DNA of 50,196 nucleotides. Source: Actinomadura soli. GTDB lineage: Bacteria; Actinomycetota; Actinomycetes; Streptosporangiales; Streptosporangiaceae. Where the stretch lies: assembly GCF_005889715.1 (NCBI RefSeq), contig NZ_VCKW01000028.1, positions 1-50,196 of the forward strand. Direction: 5' to 3'. Below are positions 18,133 through 25,859 of the stretch, piece by piece. Both the position numbers and the translations under genes were made by a program. The notes beneath the pieces are model-generated. The model searched no databases. It saw nothing but the letters and a program-made list of their open reading frames with translations, and was not told the DNA's origin. Position 1 is the stretch's first letter. Every line of letters starts with the position of its first letter.

Positions 18133-19428
18133 TCAGGGAACAGACTTGATCGGCTGGATAAGGAGGCCGGCCGACACCGCCATGGCGGCCGCGAGCAGGA
18201 ACAGCAGCGTGTAGCCGCCGAGGTCGACACCGCCGGCGGCGACGAGCGGGGCGACCGCCACCGCGCCGCTGCCCGCCATGTTCATCACTCCGAGATCCTT
18301 TCCGCGGTCGCGGTCGCTCCGCAGGATTTGGGTGACGAGTGCCAGATCGACGGCGAGGTAGGCGCCATATCCGCCGCCGAGCGCCACGGCGGCGACAAGG
18401 GCGACGGGCCACGTCGGGACCAGCGCCATTCCCGTCAGGCCCCCGGCCATCAGCAATGCGGCGATGATCACGAAGATCTTGCGCCGTCCGACCCGATCGG
18501 ACGCGCGCCCGACCAGAAGGCCGACCACGATGATTCCCGCGGTGAACATCAGGCTGAGGACGGCCACGCCCTGGGCCGGGTCGTCCAGCCTGATCTCGTC
18601 GCGGAGAAAGTACAACAGGTAAACGGTGGCCAACGATGTCGCGAACTGGGCCATGAACCGCCCGCCCCAGGCCCAGGCGAAATCGGGCCCGCGGGCGGAC
18701 GCGGCGTCGACCAGCCGCCGCCCCACCGGTCTCCGCGCCTTCTCCGCCCGACCGGCCAGGTCCGCCCGGCCGGCCTGTTCGGGCCGGTCAGGGCGGTGCG
18801 GCGGGACGGGAACGTCCCGTCCGATGAACGCGTACGGCAGGGCGAGCAGCGCGACCAGAACGGCGACGAGCGGATAGCCGGCGCGGAAGGAGACGCCGGA
18901 CACCAACAGCGTCCCGAACACCAGCCCGAGCGGCTGCGCGAATCCGACGATGGCGAACACCGTCCCGCGCTTATCGACGGCCACACGGTCCGGAACCACC
19001 GCGCACAACGCCGCGGAAATGCCGCCGACGCCGCCGTGGACGATCACCCAGCAGACGCCGACCGCGATGACCGACGATTGCCAGGGCAGCGCGAGAAGGG
19101 CCAGCGCGCAGAACACGGTGCCGCCGATCACCCAGGAACGGCGTTTCCCGTACCGCCATCCGGTCCGATCGGAAAGGGCGCCCACGAGGGGCGCGGCCAG
19201 CACCGCCGCCACCGCCCCGGCGGCCGTCACCGCGCCCATCGCCCAGACCTTTCGGTCCGGGTCGATCGCCTCGATCTGGCTGGGCAGCAGAACCTGCGCG
19301 GACGCGAGAAGCCCGATCCACATTCCCAAGGTGACCGTGAACAGCGCCAGCACCCACGAAAAGGACAACGGCTTGAATGTCGAAGACCGCTCGGCGGGGG
19401 ACGCCCTTACAACAAGGGGTTTCTCCAT
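18133..19428 (-). CDS. MFS transporter upstream of the SARP gene
   Basis: A 431-aa major facilitator protein with about twelve hydrophobic helices. Family loops include GALSDRTGWRYGKRRSW after helix 2 and GRASDRVGRRKIF after helix 8. A charged cytoplasmic linker of about 50 residues, rich in Arg, Pro and Ala, separates the two halves. The ATG at 19428 (MEKPLVVRASP) is preferred. An in-frame start 18 codons earlier gives an unlikely N-terminus. The SARP regulator is 53 bp downstream on the same strand, so the two may be co-transcribed. Substrate and direction cannot be told from sequence; the split with a GWRYGKRR loop recalls sugar or cation symporters. Confidence 0.85.
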   Translation of the reverse strand: MEKPLVVRASPAERSSTFKPLSFSWVLALFTVTLGMWIGLLASAQVLLPSQIEAIDPDRKVWAMGAVTAAGAVAAVLAAPLVGALSDRTGWRYGKRRSWVIGGTVFCALALLALPWQSSVIAVGVCWVIVHGGVGGISAALCAVVPDRVAVDKRGTVFAIVGFAQPLGLVFGTLLVSGVSFRAGYPLVAVLVALLALPYAFIGRDVPVPPHRPDRPEQAGRADLAGRAEKARRPVGRRLVDAASARGPDFAWAWGGRFMAQFATSLATVYLLYFLRDEIRLDDPAQGVAVLSLMFTAGIIVVGLLVGRASDRVGRRKIFVIIAALLMAGGLTGMALVPTWPVALVAAVALGGGYGAYLAVDLALVTQILRSDRDRGKDLGVMNMAGSGAVAVAPLVAAGGVDLGGYTLLFLLAAAMAVSAGLLIQPIKSVP

Positions 19429-19583
19429 TGCGAGTCCACGGATCCCGTACCCTCGGCAAATTTGCTGATCTAGGTGGCCCACAAGGTAGCACAGGCATGG
19501 GCGGCGCCCCGGCGCGCCAATGCCCGATGATCGCGGGGACGCGCGCGGAGCAGGCGATTAATTCTAAAAGTGGAATGAATCGG

Positions 19584-19832
19584 CTACGAGTTGGGCTCGT
19601 GGTCGGCGTTGGGGATGCCGTCCTGGAGCTGGGCGACGTCGACCACGGCCACTTCGTGGACGATCTGCCACCCGCCGGACGCGCTCTCCCGCTCGAAGAT
19701 GTAGCGGGAACCGGCGTGCCTGCACCGGTCGGCCGAGAGCTCGCGCCGAGCACCGTCGACGAGGTAGATGCGATAACCGGCCAATGCCCCCTCCTCGGCG
19801 TCGCCGGGCCTGATCCGTAAGGTCACGATCAC
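19584..19832 (-). CDS. Small hypothetical protein
   Basis: An 82-aa protein starting at a GTG. It looks like a compact beta-rich domain: MIVTLRIRPGDAEEG, then GYRIYLVDG, SRYIFERE and WQIVHEVAVVDV, with alternating hydrophobics and a GGW turn. There are two Cys at most, no signal peptide and no membrane segment. The codon pattern is typical of the genome, and I recall similar short proteins in actinomycetes without a function. The ribosome site is weak. It stands alone between the MFS gene and the ECF42 operon. Confidence 0.55.
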   Translation of the reverse strand: MIVTLRIRPGDAEEGALAGYRIYLVDGARRELSADRCRHAGSRYIFERESASGGWQIVHEVAVVDVAQLQDGIPNADHEPNS

Positions 19833-19881
19833 TGTCCGTGACGATCAGACTCTACAACACCGTGAAACCGATGCCGGACCA

Positions 19882-19909
19882 TGTCGGATCGGACCGCCAC
19901 CCGATCGTC
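19882..19909 (+). promoter_or_regulatory. Candidate ECF42-type promoter for the VOC/DGPF/sigma operon
   Basis: TGTCGG (19882-19887) lies 18 bp before CGTC (19906-19909), about 64 bp upstream of the VOC start. I recall TGTCGA at -35 and CGA/TC at -10 as the promoter described for ECF42 sigma factors, so this fits autoregulation with one mismatch. Confidence 0.45.
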
Positions 19910-19972
19910 TAGGGGGTGACAACGCGCATTCCCGGACACGACCGCGTCCGGTGGCACGGAGAGGAGCGGGTG

Positions 19973-20374
19973 ATGAACCCGAAGTTGAACGTCATCGACA
20001 TCGTGGTGTCCGACATCCAGGCCGCGATCGCCTTCTACGCCCGGCTCGGGGTGGAGTTCAAGGTCGACGAGACCTACCCCGACCACGCCGGCTGCGACCT
20101 GCCGAACGGGCTGCACCTGATGCTCGACACCGAGAAGTTCCGCGGCGGCACGCTGCGCGACGGGTGGCGCCGCCCGACCGGTGACCCCCGTACCTACCTG
20201 GCGTTCGAGTGCGCCGACCCGGCCGCCGTCGACGCCAAGTACGCCGAGCTGACCGGCGCCGGCCACACCGGCGCCCAGGAGCCGTGGGACGCGTTCTGGG
20301 GGATGCGGTACGCCGTCGTGCTCGACCCGGACGGCAACGGCGTCGATCTGTACTGCCCGCTGGCCGCCGGGTAG
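19973..20374 (+). CDS. VOC-family (glyoxalase/bleomycin-resistance fold) protein
   Basis: A 133-aa vicinal-oxygen-chelate protein with two beta-alpha-beta-beta-beta modules. The first begins KLNVIDIVVSDIQAAIAFYARLGVEF. The last strand is YAVVLDPDGNGVDLYCPL, where the usual metal-ligand Glu is replaced by Asp. GGAGAGGAG precedes the ATG. It is the first gene of a three-gene unit with a DGPF protein and an ECF42 sigma factor, 34 bp upstream of the former. A detoxification or antibiotic-sequestering role is possible but not shown. Confidence 0.9.
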   Translation: MNPKLNVIDIVVSDIQAAIAFYARLGVEFKVDETYPDHAGCDLPNGLHLMLDTEKFRGGTLRDGWRRPTGDPRTYLAFECADPAAVDAKYAELTGAGHTGAQEPWDAFWGMRYAVVLDPDGNGVDLYCPLAAG

Positions 20375-20408
20375 CGTCCACCAGGCCCTGGACGGGAAGG
20401 AGGGGGAG

Positions 20409-20747
20409 ATGAAGTACGTCCTGCTGTTCGTCGAGACCGAGGAGTTCGCGCGCGAGCTGGAGGCGATGGACGAGGCCGCGCGGGAGGCGGCGTTCGAGGC
20501 GGTCGGGCGCTGGTTCGCCGAGCACGCGGCCGTGATCACGCACCACGCGCATCTGCGTCCCGCCGAGACGGCGACGACGATGCGGCTGACCGGCGGCGAC
20601 GCGCTGGTCACCGACGGCCCGTTCGTGGAGGGCAAGGAGGTCGTGTCCGGCTACGCCGAGATCGAGGTCGCCGACCTCGACGAGGCCCTGGCGGTGGCGC
20701 GGACCTGGCCCGCCTGCCCGATCATCGAGATCCGCCCGCTCACGTGA
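20409..20747 (+). CDS. YCII-related (DGPF-domain) protein, ECF42 partner
   Basis: A 112-aa protein of the YCII superfamily, opening MKYVLLFVETEE and carrying the diagnostic DGPF motif in TDGPFVEGKEVVSGY (about residues 72-86), with a possible catalytic Asp. AAGGAGGGGG lies right before the ATG. Its stop overlaps the GTG of the sigma-factor gene (GTGA). DGPF proteins are the conserved partners of ECF42 sigma factors and are usually their direct targets. Their biochemical role is unsettled. Confidence 0.92.
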   Translation: MKYVLLFVETEEFARELEAMDEAAREAAFEAVGRWFAEHAAVITHHAHLRPAETATTMRLTGGDALVTDGPFVEGKEVVSGYAEIEVADLDEALAVARTWPACPIIEIRPLT

Positions 20748-21976
20748 CGGACCCGCCGGCGGAGCAGGTCCACGCCGAGCTGGCCCGCGTGGTGCGCGAG
20801 CACGCGGGCCGGCTGACGGCGTGCCTGGTGCGGGTGCTGGGCGACTTCGCCGCCGCCGAGGACGTCGTGCAGGACGCCGTCGAGACCGCGCTGCGGCGCT
20901 GGCCGGACGACGGCGTCCCCGACCATCCCGACGCCTGGCTGCTGACCGTCGCCCGCCGCCGCGGCCTGGACGTGCTGCGCCGCCAGGAGCTCTACCGCGA
21001 CAAGCTCGCCCGGATGCGCGGGCCGGTGCCGTCCGAGCCCGACGACCGGCTCAAGCTGATCTTCACCTGCTGCCATCCCGCGCTGCCGCGGGCCGCGCAG
21101 ATCGCGCTCACGCTGCGGGCGGTGTGCGGGCTGACGACCGCGCAGATCGCGGCGGCGTTCCTCGTCCCGGAGCCGACCGTGGGCCAGCGCATCACCCGCG
21201 CCAAACGGAAGATCGGCGAGGCGGGCATCCCGTACCGGGTGCCGGCCGACGCCGATCTGCCGGACCGCGTGAACCAGGTCCTGGCCGTCATCTACCTGCT
21301 GTTCAACGAGGGCTACCTGCCGACGGCGGGCGACCGTCCGCACGCCCGCGACCTCGCCGACGACGCGGAGTGGCTCACCGCGCAGCTCGCGTGGCTCCTG
21401 CCGAAGCAGCCCGAGGTCCTCGGCCTGCTGGCGCTCATCCGCCTGCACCAGGCCCGCACCAGCGCCCGCTTCACCCCGGCCGGACGGCTCGTCCCGCTCC
21501 GCGACCAGGACCGCCGCCGCTGGGACCACGACGCCATCACCGAGGCGACCCGCCTGATCGAACGCGCCGCCGCACTGCGCCGTCCGGGCCCCTACCAGGT
21601 GCAGGCCGCCATCGTCGCCTGCCATGCCGAGGCCCCCACCTGGGCGGACACCGACTGGCCGCAGATCGTCGTCCTCTACGACATGCTGCTTGCGCTGTCG
21701 CCGTCACCCGTCCACCGGCTCCAGCGCGCCATCGCCCTGCACCACCATCCCGGCACGCGCGGCGGCCCCCGCAACGCGCTCGCCGACCTGGACGCCCTCA
21801 CCCCCGCCGACCGCAAAACCCTTGAGAATTATCCGCTTTACCACGCCACCCGAGCCGAACTCCTCCGCGCCTTGAATCAGCCCGAGGCCGCCCAAGCCGC
21901 CGACCGGCAGGCCCTGGCACTCACCACTAATCCCGCCCAACAGGCCCTTCTGGAAGAACGCCTTACCAACTCCTGA
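20744..21976 (+). CDS. ECF42-type extracytoplasmic-function sigma factor with a C-terminal extension
   Basis: A 410-aa sigma factor. Residues about 10-75 are sigma region 2 (AAEDVVQDAVETALRRWP) and about 110-165 are region 4 (LTTAQIAAAFLVPEPTVGQRITRAKRKI). A helical C-terminal extension of about 230 residues follows (DUF6596/TPR-like; NEGYLPTAGD, ARDLADDAEWL, GPYQVQAAIVACHAEAP). No anti-sigma gene is nearby. ECF42 factors are instead thought to be controlled by their own extension. The GTG start overlaps the DGPF gene stop. The last 60 codons contain AT-richer stretches (aatcag, actaat), but the frame is intact. Confidence 0.93.
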   Translation: MTDPPAEQVHAELARVVREHAGRLTACLVRVLGDFAAAEDVVQDAVETALRRWPDDGVPDHPDAWLLTVARRRGLDVLRRQELYRDKLARMRGPVPSEPDDRLKLIFTCCHPALPRAAQIALTLRAVCGLTTAQIAAAFLVPEPTVGQRITRAKRKIGEAGIPYRVPADADLPDRVNQVLAVIYLLFNEGYLPTAGDRPHARDLADDAEWLTAQLAWLLPKQPEVLGLLALIRLHQARTSARFTPAGRLVPLRDQDRRRWDHDAITEATRLIERAAALRRPGPYQVQAAIVACHAEAPTWADTDWPQIVVLYDMLLALSPSPVHRLQRAIALHHHPGTRGGPRNALADLDALTPADRKTLENYPLYHATRAELLRALNQPEAAQAADRQALALTTNPAQQALLEERLTNS

Positions 21977-22098
21977 TCCGCGCGCTCGCACTATTGATTG
22001 GAGCGCACCCGTCCAGGCCGGCGGAAGAGGCGCTCGGCGTCGGAGCGGGGTCGACGCCCTCGCGCGTTCCGCGGCCCGGACGAGTCCGCCCGGTCAGG

Positions 22099-22527
22099 TC
22101 ATTTGCCGATGGCGCCGGCAGGGGGCGCGCAGAGCGCGTAGATCAGCAGGACGCACAGCGCGATGGTGAGCACCGACCAGAGCGGGAATGCCTGGAGGAA
22201 GGCGAGATGGCCGATCGCGGCGAGGACGGCGAGCACGACACCGGCCGCCCTGGCCCACATCTTGCCTGCCATGATCCCCGCGCCGATGCCGATCTGGATG
22301 ATGCCCATCACCAGCCAGATCCAGCCCCAGGTGGTGTAGTCGAACACGAGGATCTGGCTCTGGCCGACCAGGTAATAATCGTCCTTGAACAGGGCGACCA
22401 CGCCGTCGATGACGTTGAACGCGCCCACCACGAGGGCGAGGGTGCCGGCGAACGTCAGCCACCCGGACGTCCGGTGGCGCTCACCCGCCCGAACCGACGC
22501 GGAACCGTGAGTCATTCTGGTCGTCAT
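22099..22527 (-). CDS. DUF7144-like four-helix membrane protein
   Basis: A 142-aa integral membrane protein with four predicted helices, starting about residues 23, 66, 88 and 112 (WLTFAGTLALVVGAFNVIDG; WGWIWLVMGIIQIGIGAG; ARAAGVVLAVLAAIGHLA; SVLTIALCVLLIYALC). It has short cytoplasmic ends. The loop FKDDYYLVGQSQILVFDYTTWGW is typical of this actinobacterial family. GGGAGGG lies 4 nt before the ATG. It stands alone and its function is unknown. Confidence 0.85.
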   Translation of the reverse strand: MTTRMTHGSASVRAGERHRTSGWLTFAGTLALVVGAFNVIDGVVALFKDDYYLVGQSQILVFDYTTWGWIWLVMGIIQIGIGAGIMAGKMWARAAGVVLAVLAAIGHLAFLQAFPLWSVLTIALCVLLIYALCAPPAGAIGK

Positions 22528-22691
22528 CGAACCCTCCCTGAATCGAGCCCAGCTTCATTGACTAATTCCCTTCCGGAGAAGAACCGCAAACCGAGATCAA
22601 CACTCGTTTAACCATTCCTTTTGGGGTATTTGACGTAAATCCCCGGATATGGATGCGAAACCACTCGCGCGGAGCGGGGGGTTCGACCTGG

Positions 22692-22794
22692 TCGGCTCAG
22701 CGTGGAGCGGTGCTGGGTTCGGCTCAGCGTGGAGCGGCGGCGGTGGGTTCGGCTCAGCGCGGAGCGGCGGTGGGTTCGGGTCAGCGTGGAGCGG
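22692..22794. repeat. Four tandem repeats duplicating the 3' end and stop codon of the marR gene
   Basis: A 19-bp core tcggctcagcgtggagcgg recurs at 22692-22710, 22719-22737, 22749-22767 and 22776-22794, with minor changes. Start-to-start spacings are 27, 30 and 27 bp, all multiples of three. The copy at 22776 holds the real marR stop (22781-22783). Each other copy places another in-frame TGA after it. Apart from this repeat, the 22528-22780 gap holds nothing I can name. Confidence 0.93.
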
Positions 22795-23263
22795 TGTGTT
22801 CGGCCAGGCGGCGGAGCAGGCCGACGAGCTGGTCGCGTTCGTCGGGGCGAAGCCAGCCGAAGAGGCGCTCGCCCACGTCGACGGCGACGCGGCGGGCGCT
22901 CGCGAGGGTCCGCTCGCCCTCGGGGGTCAGGGTGATCGAGTAGGCGCGCCGGTCCTGCGGGGCCCGTTCGCGGCGGACCAGGCCGCCGTCCTCCAGCTCG
23001 TCGATGATGCGCACCATCGTGGACTTGTCGATGCCCGACAGGTCGATGAGGCGCCGCTGGCTGGACGGCCCGTACAGGTCCAGGGCGAGCAGCATGGAGA
23101 GCCCGCGCACGTCGACGTCCAGCGGGCGCAGCTCGTCGTTCATGCCCTCCCGGCTCTGGTTGTGCGCGGTGGCCAGCAGCATGCCGAGCCCGACGTGCCG
23201 GAGGGCGGCGTCGCCGTCCTCGGCCAGGATCCGTACCACCAGGTCATCGAGCATGGGACCCAT
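22781..23263 (-). CDS. MarR-family transcriptional regulator
   Basis: A 160-aa MarR-type winged-HTH repressor. The core is at residues about 60-120: SSQRRLIDLSGIDKSTMVRI (HTH), then DELEDGGLVRRERAPQDRRA (wing with the family's DxRxx pattern). Starts at 23263 and 23254 are both possible. No Shine-Dalgarno is seen, and a short leader or leaderless mRNA is likely. The gene is divergent from the amidohydrolase gene. The 87-bp gap holds a perfect 16-bp palindrome, so autoregulation and control of the hydrolase are likely. The last codons and stop are tandemly duplicated downstream. Confidence 0.9.
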   Translation of the reverse strand: MGPMLDDLVVRILAEDGDAALRHVGLGMLLATAHNQSREGMNDELRPLDVDVRGLSMLLALDLYGPSSQRRLIDLSGIDKSTMVRIIDELEDGGLVRRERAPQDRRAYSITLTPEGERTLASARRVAVDVGERLFGWLRPDERDQLVGLLRRLAEHTAPR

Positions 23264-23281
23264 CGTAGGCCCATCTGGTAT

Positions 23282-23297
23282 AGTCTCATCTGAGACT
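23282..23297. promoter_or_regulatory. Perfect MarR-type palindromic operator
   Basis: AGTCTCA-TC-TGAGACT is a perfect 16-bp dyad, 18 bp from the marR start and 53 bp from the amidohydrolase start. A second small palindrome, CTCATGAG, follows at 23300-23307. Size, symmetry and position fit a MarR dimer site. Confidence 0.75.
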
Positions 23298-23350
23298 TTC
23301 TCATGAGGTCTGAAGTGGGCGGCAGCCGCAACGACCGACAGGAGAAGCGC

Positions 23351-24415
23351 ATGCCCGAGATGACCCGCCGACGTGCACTCCAGGTGTCCGGCCTGACCGC
23401 GGCCCTGGCCGCCGTACCGGCGGGCGTGCCGATCGCCGGGGCCGCCGCGGGCGACCGGCGGCCCGCGCGCGGCAGGATCGACGTCCACCATCACGCCGTC
23501 CCGCCGAAGATGCGGAAATGGCTGGTCGACATCGGCATGATCCCGCCGACGGGCGGCCCTCGATGGGCCCGGTGGACCCTGGAGGAGACGCTCCAGACCA
23601 TGGACGCCAACGGCATCGCCGTAGGCGTCGCGTCCGCGCCCGCCCCCGCCGAGGTGTTCCAGGACCGCGAGGTCGCCGTCTCGGGCGTGCGGGTGTGCAA
23701 CGAGTCGCTGGCCGAGCTGGTGCGCGACAATCCGACCCGGTTCGGCTTCTTCGCCAACGTGGCGATGCTGCACCCGGACCTCGCCATCCGGCAGGCCGCC
23801 CACGCGCTGGACGAACTCGGCGCGGACGGCGTCCTCCTCACCACGTCGGCCGACGGGCACTACCTCGGCGACCGGATGTTCGAGCCGCTGTTCGCCGAGC
23901 TGAACCGGCGCCGGGCGGTCGTGTTCACCCATCCGGTCGCGCCGAAGGGCATCGTCGAGGTGCCCGGTGTCGGTGACTGGCTCGGCGACTTCCTGCTCGA
24001 CACCACCCGCACGGCGCTCAGCCTCATCGCCGCCGGGACGCTGGAGCGCCACCCGCACGTGTCGATCATCCTGTCCCACGGCGGCGGGTTCCTGCCGTAC
24101 ATGGCCGGACGCGCGGAGCGCTGGGGCCGGGAAGACGGAGGACCCGACCCCGCCAAGATCCGTCCCGCGCTGCGCCGCTTCCACTACGACACGGCGCTGC
24201 CGACGTCGCCGTACGCCACCCCGTCCCTGCTCGGCGCGGCCGGCGCGGACCGCGTCCTGTTCGGTACCGACTGGCCCGCCAACTCGGCCCGGGAGGTCGC
24301 CATCAACACCGCGGAGTTCGACCGCGACCCCGGCCTGAACGGACGCGCGCACCGGGCCATCATCCGGGGCAACGCCCTCCGGCTGTTCCCGCGCCTCGCC
24401 GCACGGATCGGCTGA
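23351..24415 (+). CDS. Tat-exported amidohydrolase (ACMSD/amidohydrolase-2 family)
   Basis: A 354-aa metal-dependent hydrolase or decarboxylase. The N-terminus is a twin-arginine signal (TRRRALQVSG then a hydrophobic Ala/Val stretch to AGAAAG, residues about 5-34). The TIM-barrel metal motif is DVHHHAVPP (His46, His48). Further ligands fit VFTHP and LSHGGG, with the catalytic Asp in VLFGTDWP. AGGAG lies 6 nt before the ATG at 23351; an earlier in-frame ATG lacks a ribosome site and would hide the Tat motif. Relatives act on 2-amino-3-carboxymuconate semialdehyde, gamma-resorcylate and similar acids. Controlled, by position, by the divergent MarR. Confidence 0.9.
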   Translation: MPEMTRRRALQVSGLTAALAAVPAGVPIAGAAAGDRRPARGRIDVHHHAVPPKMRKWLVDIGMIPPTGGPRWARWTLEETLQTMDANGIAVGVASAPAPAEVFQDREVAVSGVRVCNESLAELVRDNPTRFGFFANVAMLHPDLAIRQAAHALDELGADGVLLTTSADGHYLGDRMFEPLFAELNRRRAVVFTHPVAPKGIVEVPGVGDWLGDFLLDTTRTALSLIAAGTLERHPHVSIILSHGGGFLPYMAGRAERWGREDGGPDPAKIRPALRRFHYDTALPTSPYATPSLLGAAGADRVLFGTDWPANSAREVAINTAEFDRDPGLNGRAHRAIIRGNALRLFPRLAARIG

Positions 24416-24455
24416 GCCGGGTGCCCGGCCCGGCGGCCGCCCGGCGGCCCGGGGT

Positions 24456-24473
24456 GGCGGCCGGGTGGCCGCC
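24456..24473 (+). terminator. GC-rich hairpin after the amidohydrolase gene
   Basis: GGCGGCC-gggt-GGCCGCC lies 40 bp after the stop, within a run of overlapping GC-rich dyads (24421-24490). There is no T-run. Confidence 0.5.
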
Positions 24474-24508
24474 GGATTGCGGCCGGGCGGCATTCCCAGG
24501 TCGTGGCC

Positions 24509-24533
24509 ATTTCAGGACGCACTGAAATTTCAG
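24509..24533. promoter_or_regulatory. CTGAAAT inverted-repeat cluster upstream of the protease gene
   Basis: ATTTCAG (24509-24515) faces CTGAAAT (24522-24528) across 6 bp. The latter also forms a perfect 12-bp palindrome, CTGAAATTTCAG (24522-24533). TTGACA follows at 24555-24560. This is a candidate operator/promoter region in the 291-bp gap before the secreted protease. I see no other feature in that gap. Confidence 0.45.
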
Positions 24534-24706
24534 TTACGGCTTGAAATCTGGTCGTTGACACCTCATAGAAGTACGTTGCTGCCACGGCGCCGCCTTTGTC
24601 ACAAGGGTCATACCAGCCTGTTCGCGTGATCGAGGCGGCCGCCCCCCGCCAACCCCCGAGATGCCGCCACCGCCTACAGGCGAATGGCGGTGAAAGGTGG
24701 ACCAGA

Positions 24707-25768
24707 GTGAACCGTGGATCGCATCTCAAACGCGTGGTACCCCCACTTTTGAGTGCCGCGGCGCTGATCACGCTCCCCGCGCTCGGAGCCGTCCCCGCGA
24801 CGGCCCAGGCCGCCCCCGCGGGCTTCGTCAAGCTCGCGCACATCCCGCAGACGGCGCTGGCCAACAAGGTGACCGGCCGGCTCGGCTCCCAGCACGCGGG
24901 CTCCTACGTCGACGGCGCGGGCAACCTCGTCATCAACGTCACCAACGCGGCCGCCGCCGAGCAGGTCAAGGCGGCGGGCGCCAAGCCGCGCATCGTCAAG
25001 CACGGCATCCAGCCGCTGACGGCCGCCAAGACCAACCTCGACCGCTACGCCGGCACCCCCGCCGTCACCGGACTGACCTGGGGCGTCGACGTCATGACGA
25101 ACTCCGTCGTCGTCACCGTCCCGAAGGCCGACAACGACGCCGCCACCAAGGCGTTCGTGAAGCGCGCCAAGGCGATGAGCGAGACCGTCCGGATCCAGCG
25201 CGTGGACGGGTCGCCGCAGCTGGCGCTCGGCCCCGGCGACGCGATCAACACCAGCGGCTCGCGCTGCTCGGTGTCGGCGATCGGCGTCGCGGGCGGTACC
25301 GAGTACGTCATGACCGCCGGGCACTGCACCGCCATCGGCGCCACCTGGACCAGCGGCGGCCAGACGGTCGGCACCCGGCAGCTCAGCAGCTTCCCGGGCA
25401 ACGACTACGGGACGCTCCGCAGCGCCGGACAGGTGCCGCTGACGAACGCCAACCTCACCCAGGTCGGGCGTCCGGCGGTCGGCAGCCCGATCCAGAAGAA
25501 GGGCTCCACCACGGGCACGACGTCCGGGTCGATCCGCGGCTACGACCGTACGGTCAACTACCAGCAGGGCGCGGTCACGCAGCTCATCGCGACCAACGCG
25601 TGCGCCCAGCCGGGTGACAGCGGCGGCTCGCTGCAGGGCGGCGCCGTCGCCATCGGCATCACCTCCGGCATCAGCAGCTCGAGCTGCAGCGGCTCCGGTT
25701 TCGAGTCGTTCTTCCAGCCGCTGGACGAGGCACTGCAGGCCCAGGGCGCGACCCTGAAGACCGGCTGA
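24707..25768 (+). CDS. Secreted S1-family serine protease (streptogrisin/alpha-lytic-like)
   Basis: A 353-aa exported chymotrypsin-fold protease. The signal peptide covers about residues 1-35 (KRVVPPLLSAAALITLPALG ... ATAQA), with a propeptide of about 135 residues. The mature domain starts near residue 172. The triad is His206 (MTAGHCT), Asp233 (GNDYGTLRS) and Ser305 (QPGDSGGS). Two likely disulfides are C187-C207 and C299-C327, as in streptogrisins. The GTG at 24707 has AAGGTGG upstream. Alternative upstream starts would place Arg-rich sequence before the signal. It probably works outside the cell in nutrient acquisition. A strong terminator follows. Confidence 0.93.
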   Translation: MNRGSHLKRVVPPLLSAAALITLPALGAVPATAQAAPAGFVKLAHIPQTALANKVTGRLGSQHAGSYVDGAGNLVINVTNAAAAEQVKAAGAKPRIVKHGIQPLTAAKTNLDRYAGTPAVTGLTWGVDVMTNSVVVTVPKADNDAATKAFVKRAKAMSETVRIQRVDGSPQLALGPGDAINTSGSRCSVSAIGVAGGTEYVMTAGHCTAIGATWTSGGQTVGTRQLSSFPGNDYGTLRSAGQVPLTNANLTQVGRPAVGSPIQKKGSTTGTTSGSIRGYDRTVNYQQGAVTQLIATNACAQPGDSGGSLQGGAVAIGITSGISSSSCSGSGFESFFQPLDEALQAQGATLKTG

Positions 25769-25810
25769 AGCGGCGTCTCACCCCTGAAGTGAGCTGAACT
25801 CTCTCCGCTC

Positions 25811-25844
25811 ATGTGGGGCTCCCGGTCCGCCGGGGGCCCCACAT
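25811..25844. terminator. Strong bidirectional terminator between the protease and NTF2-like genes
   Basis: The arms ATGTGGGGC (25811-25819) and GCCCCACAT (25836-25844) pair perfectly, enclosing a CCCGG/CCGGG inner stem. On the plus strand it is followed by CTGTTTCC. It lies between convergent genes ending at 25768 and 25860. Confidence 0.85.
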
Positions 25845-25859
25845 CTGTTTCCGCCCGCC

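Noticed and set aside
15291..18230. Nearly 3-kb alternative open frames on both strands opposite the SARP regulator
   Set aside because: All are Arg/Ala/Gly/Pro-rich shadows with no motifs. The SARP frame has clear HTH, BTAD, P-loop and TPR content.
14990..19832. Secondary-metabolite gene cluster suggested by the SARP regulator and MFS pump
   Set aside because: No synthase, ligase or tailoring-enzyme set is adjacent. The neighbouring catabolic genes are better explained by LysR and IclR control.
22692..22794. Possible CRISPR array or promoter repeats
   Set aside because: Units are 27-30 bp with almost no unique spacers and copy the end of marR. There are no cas genes anywhere.
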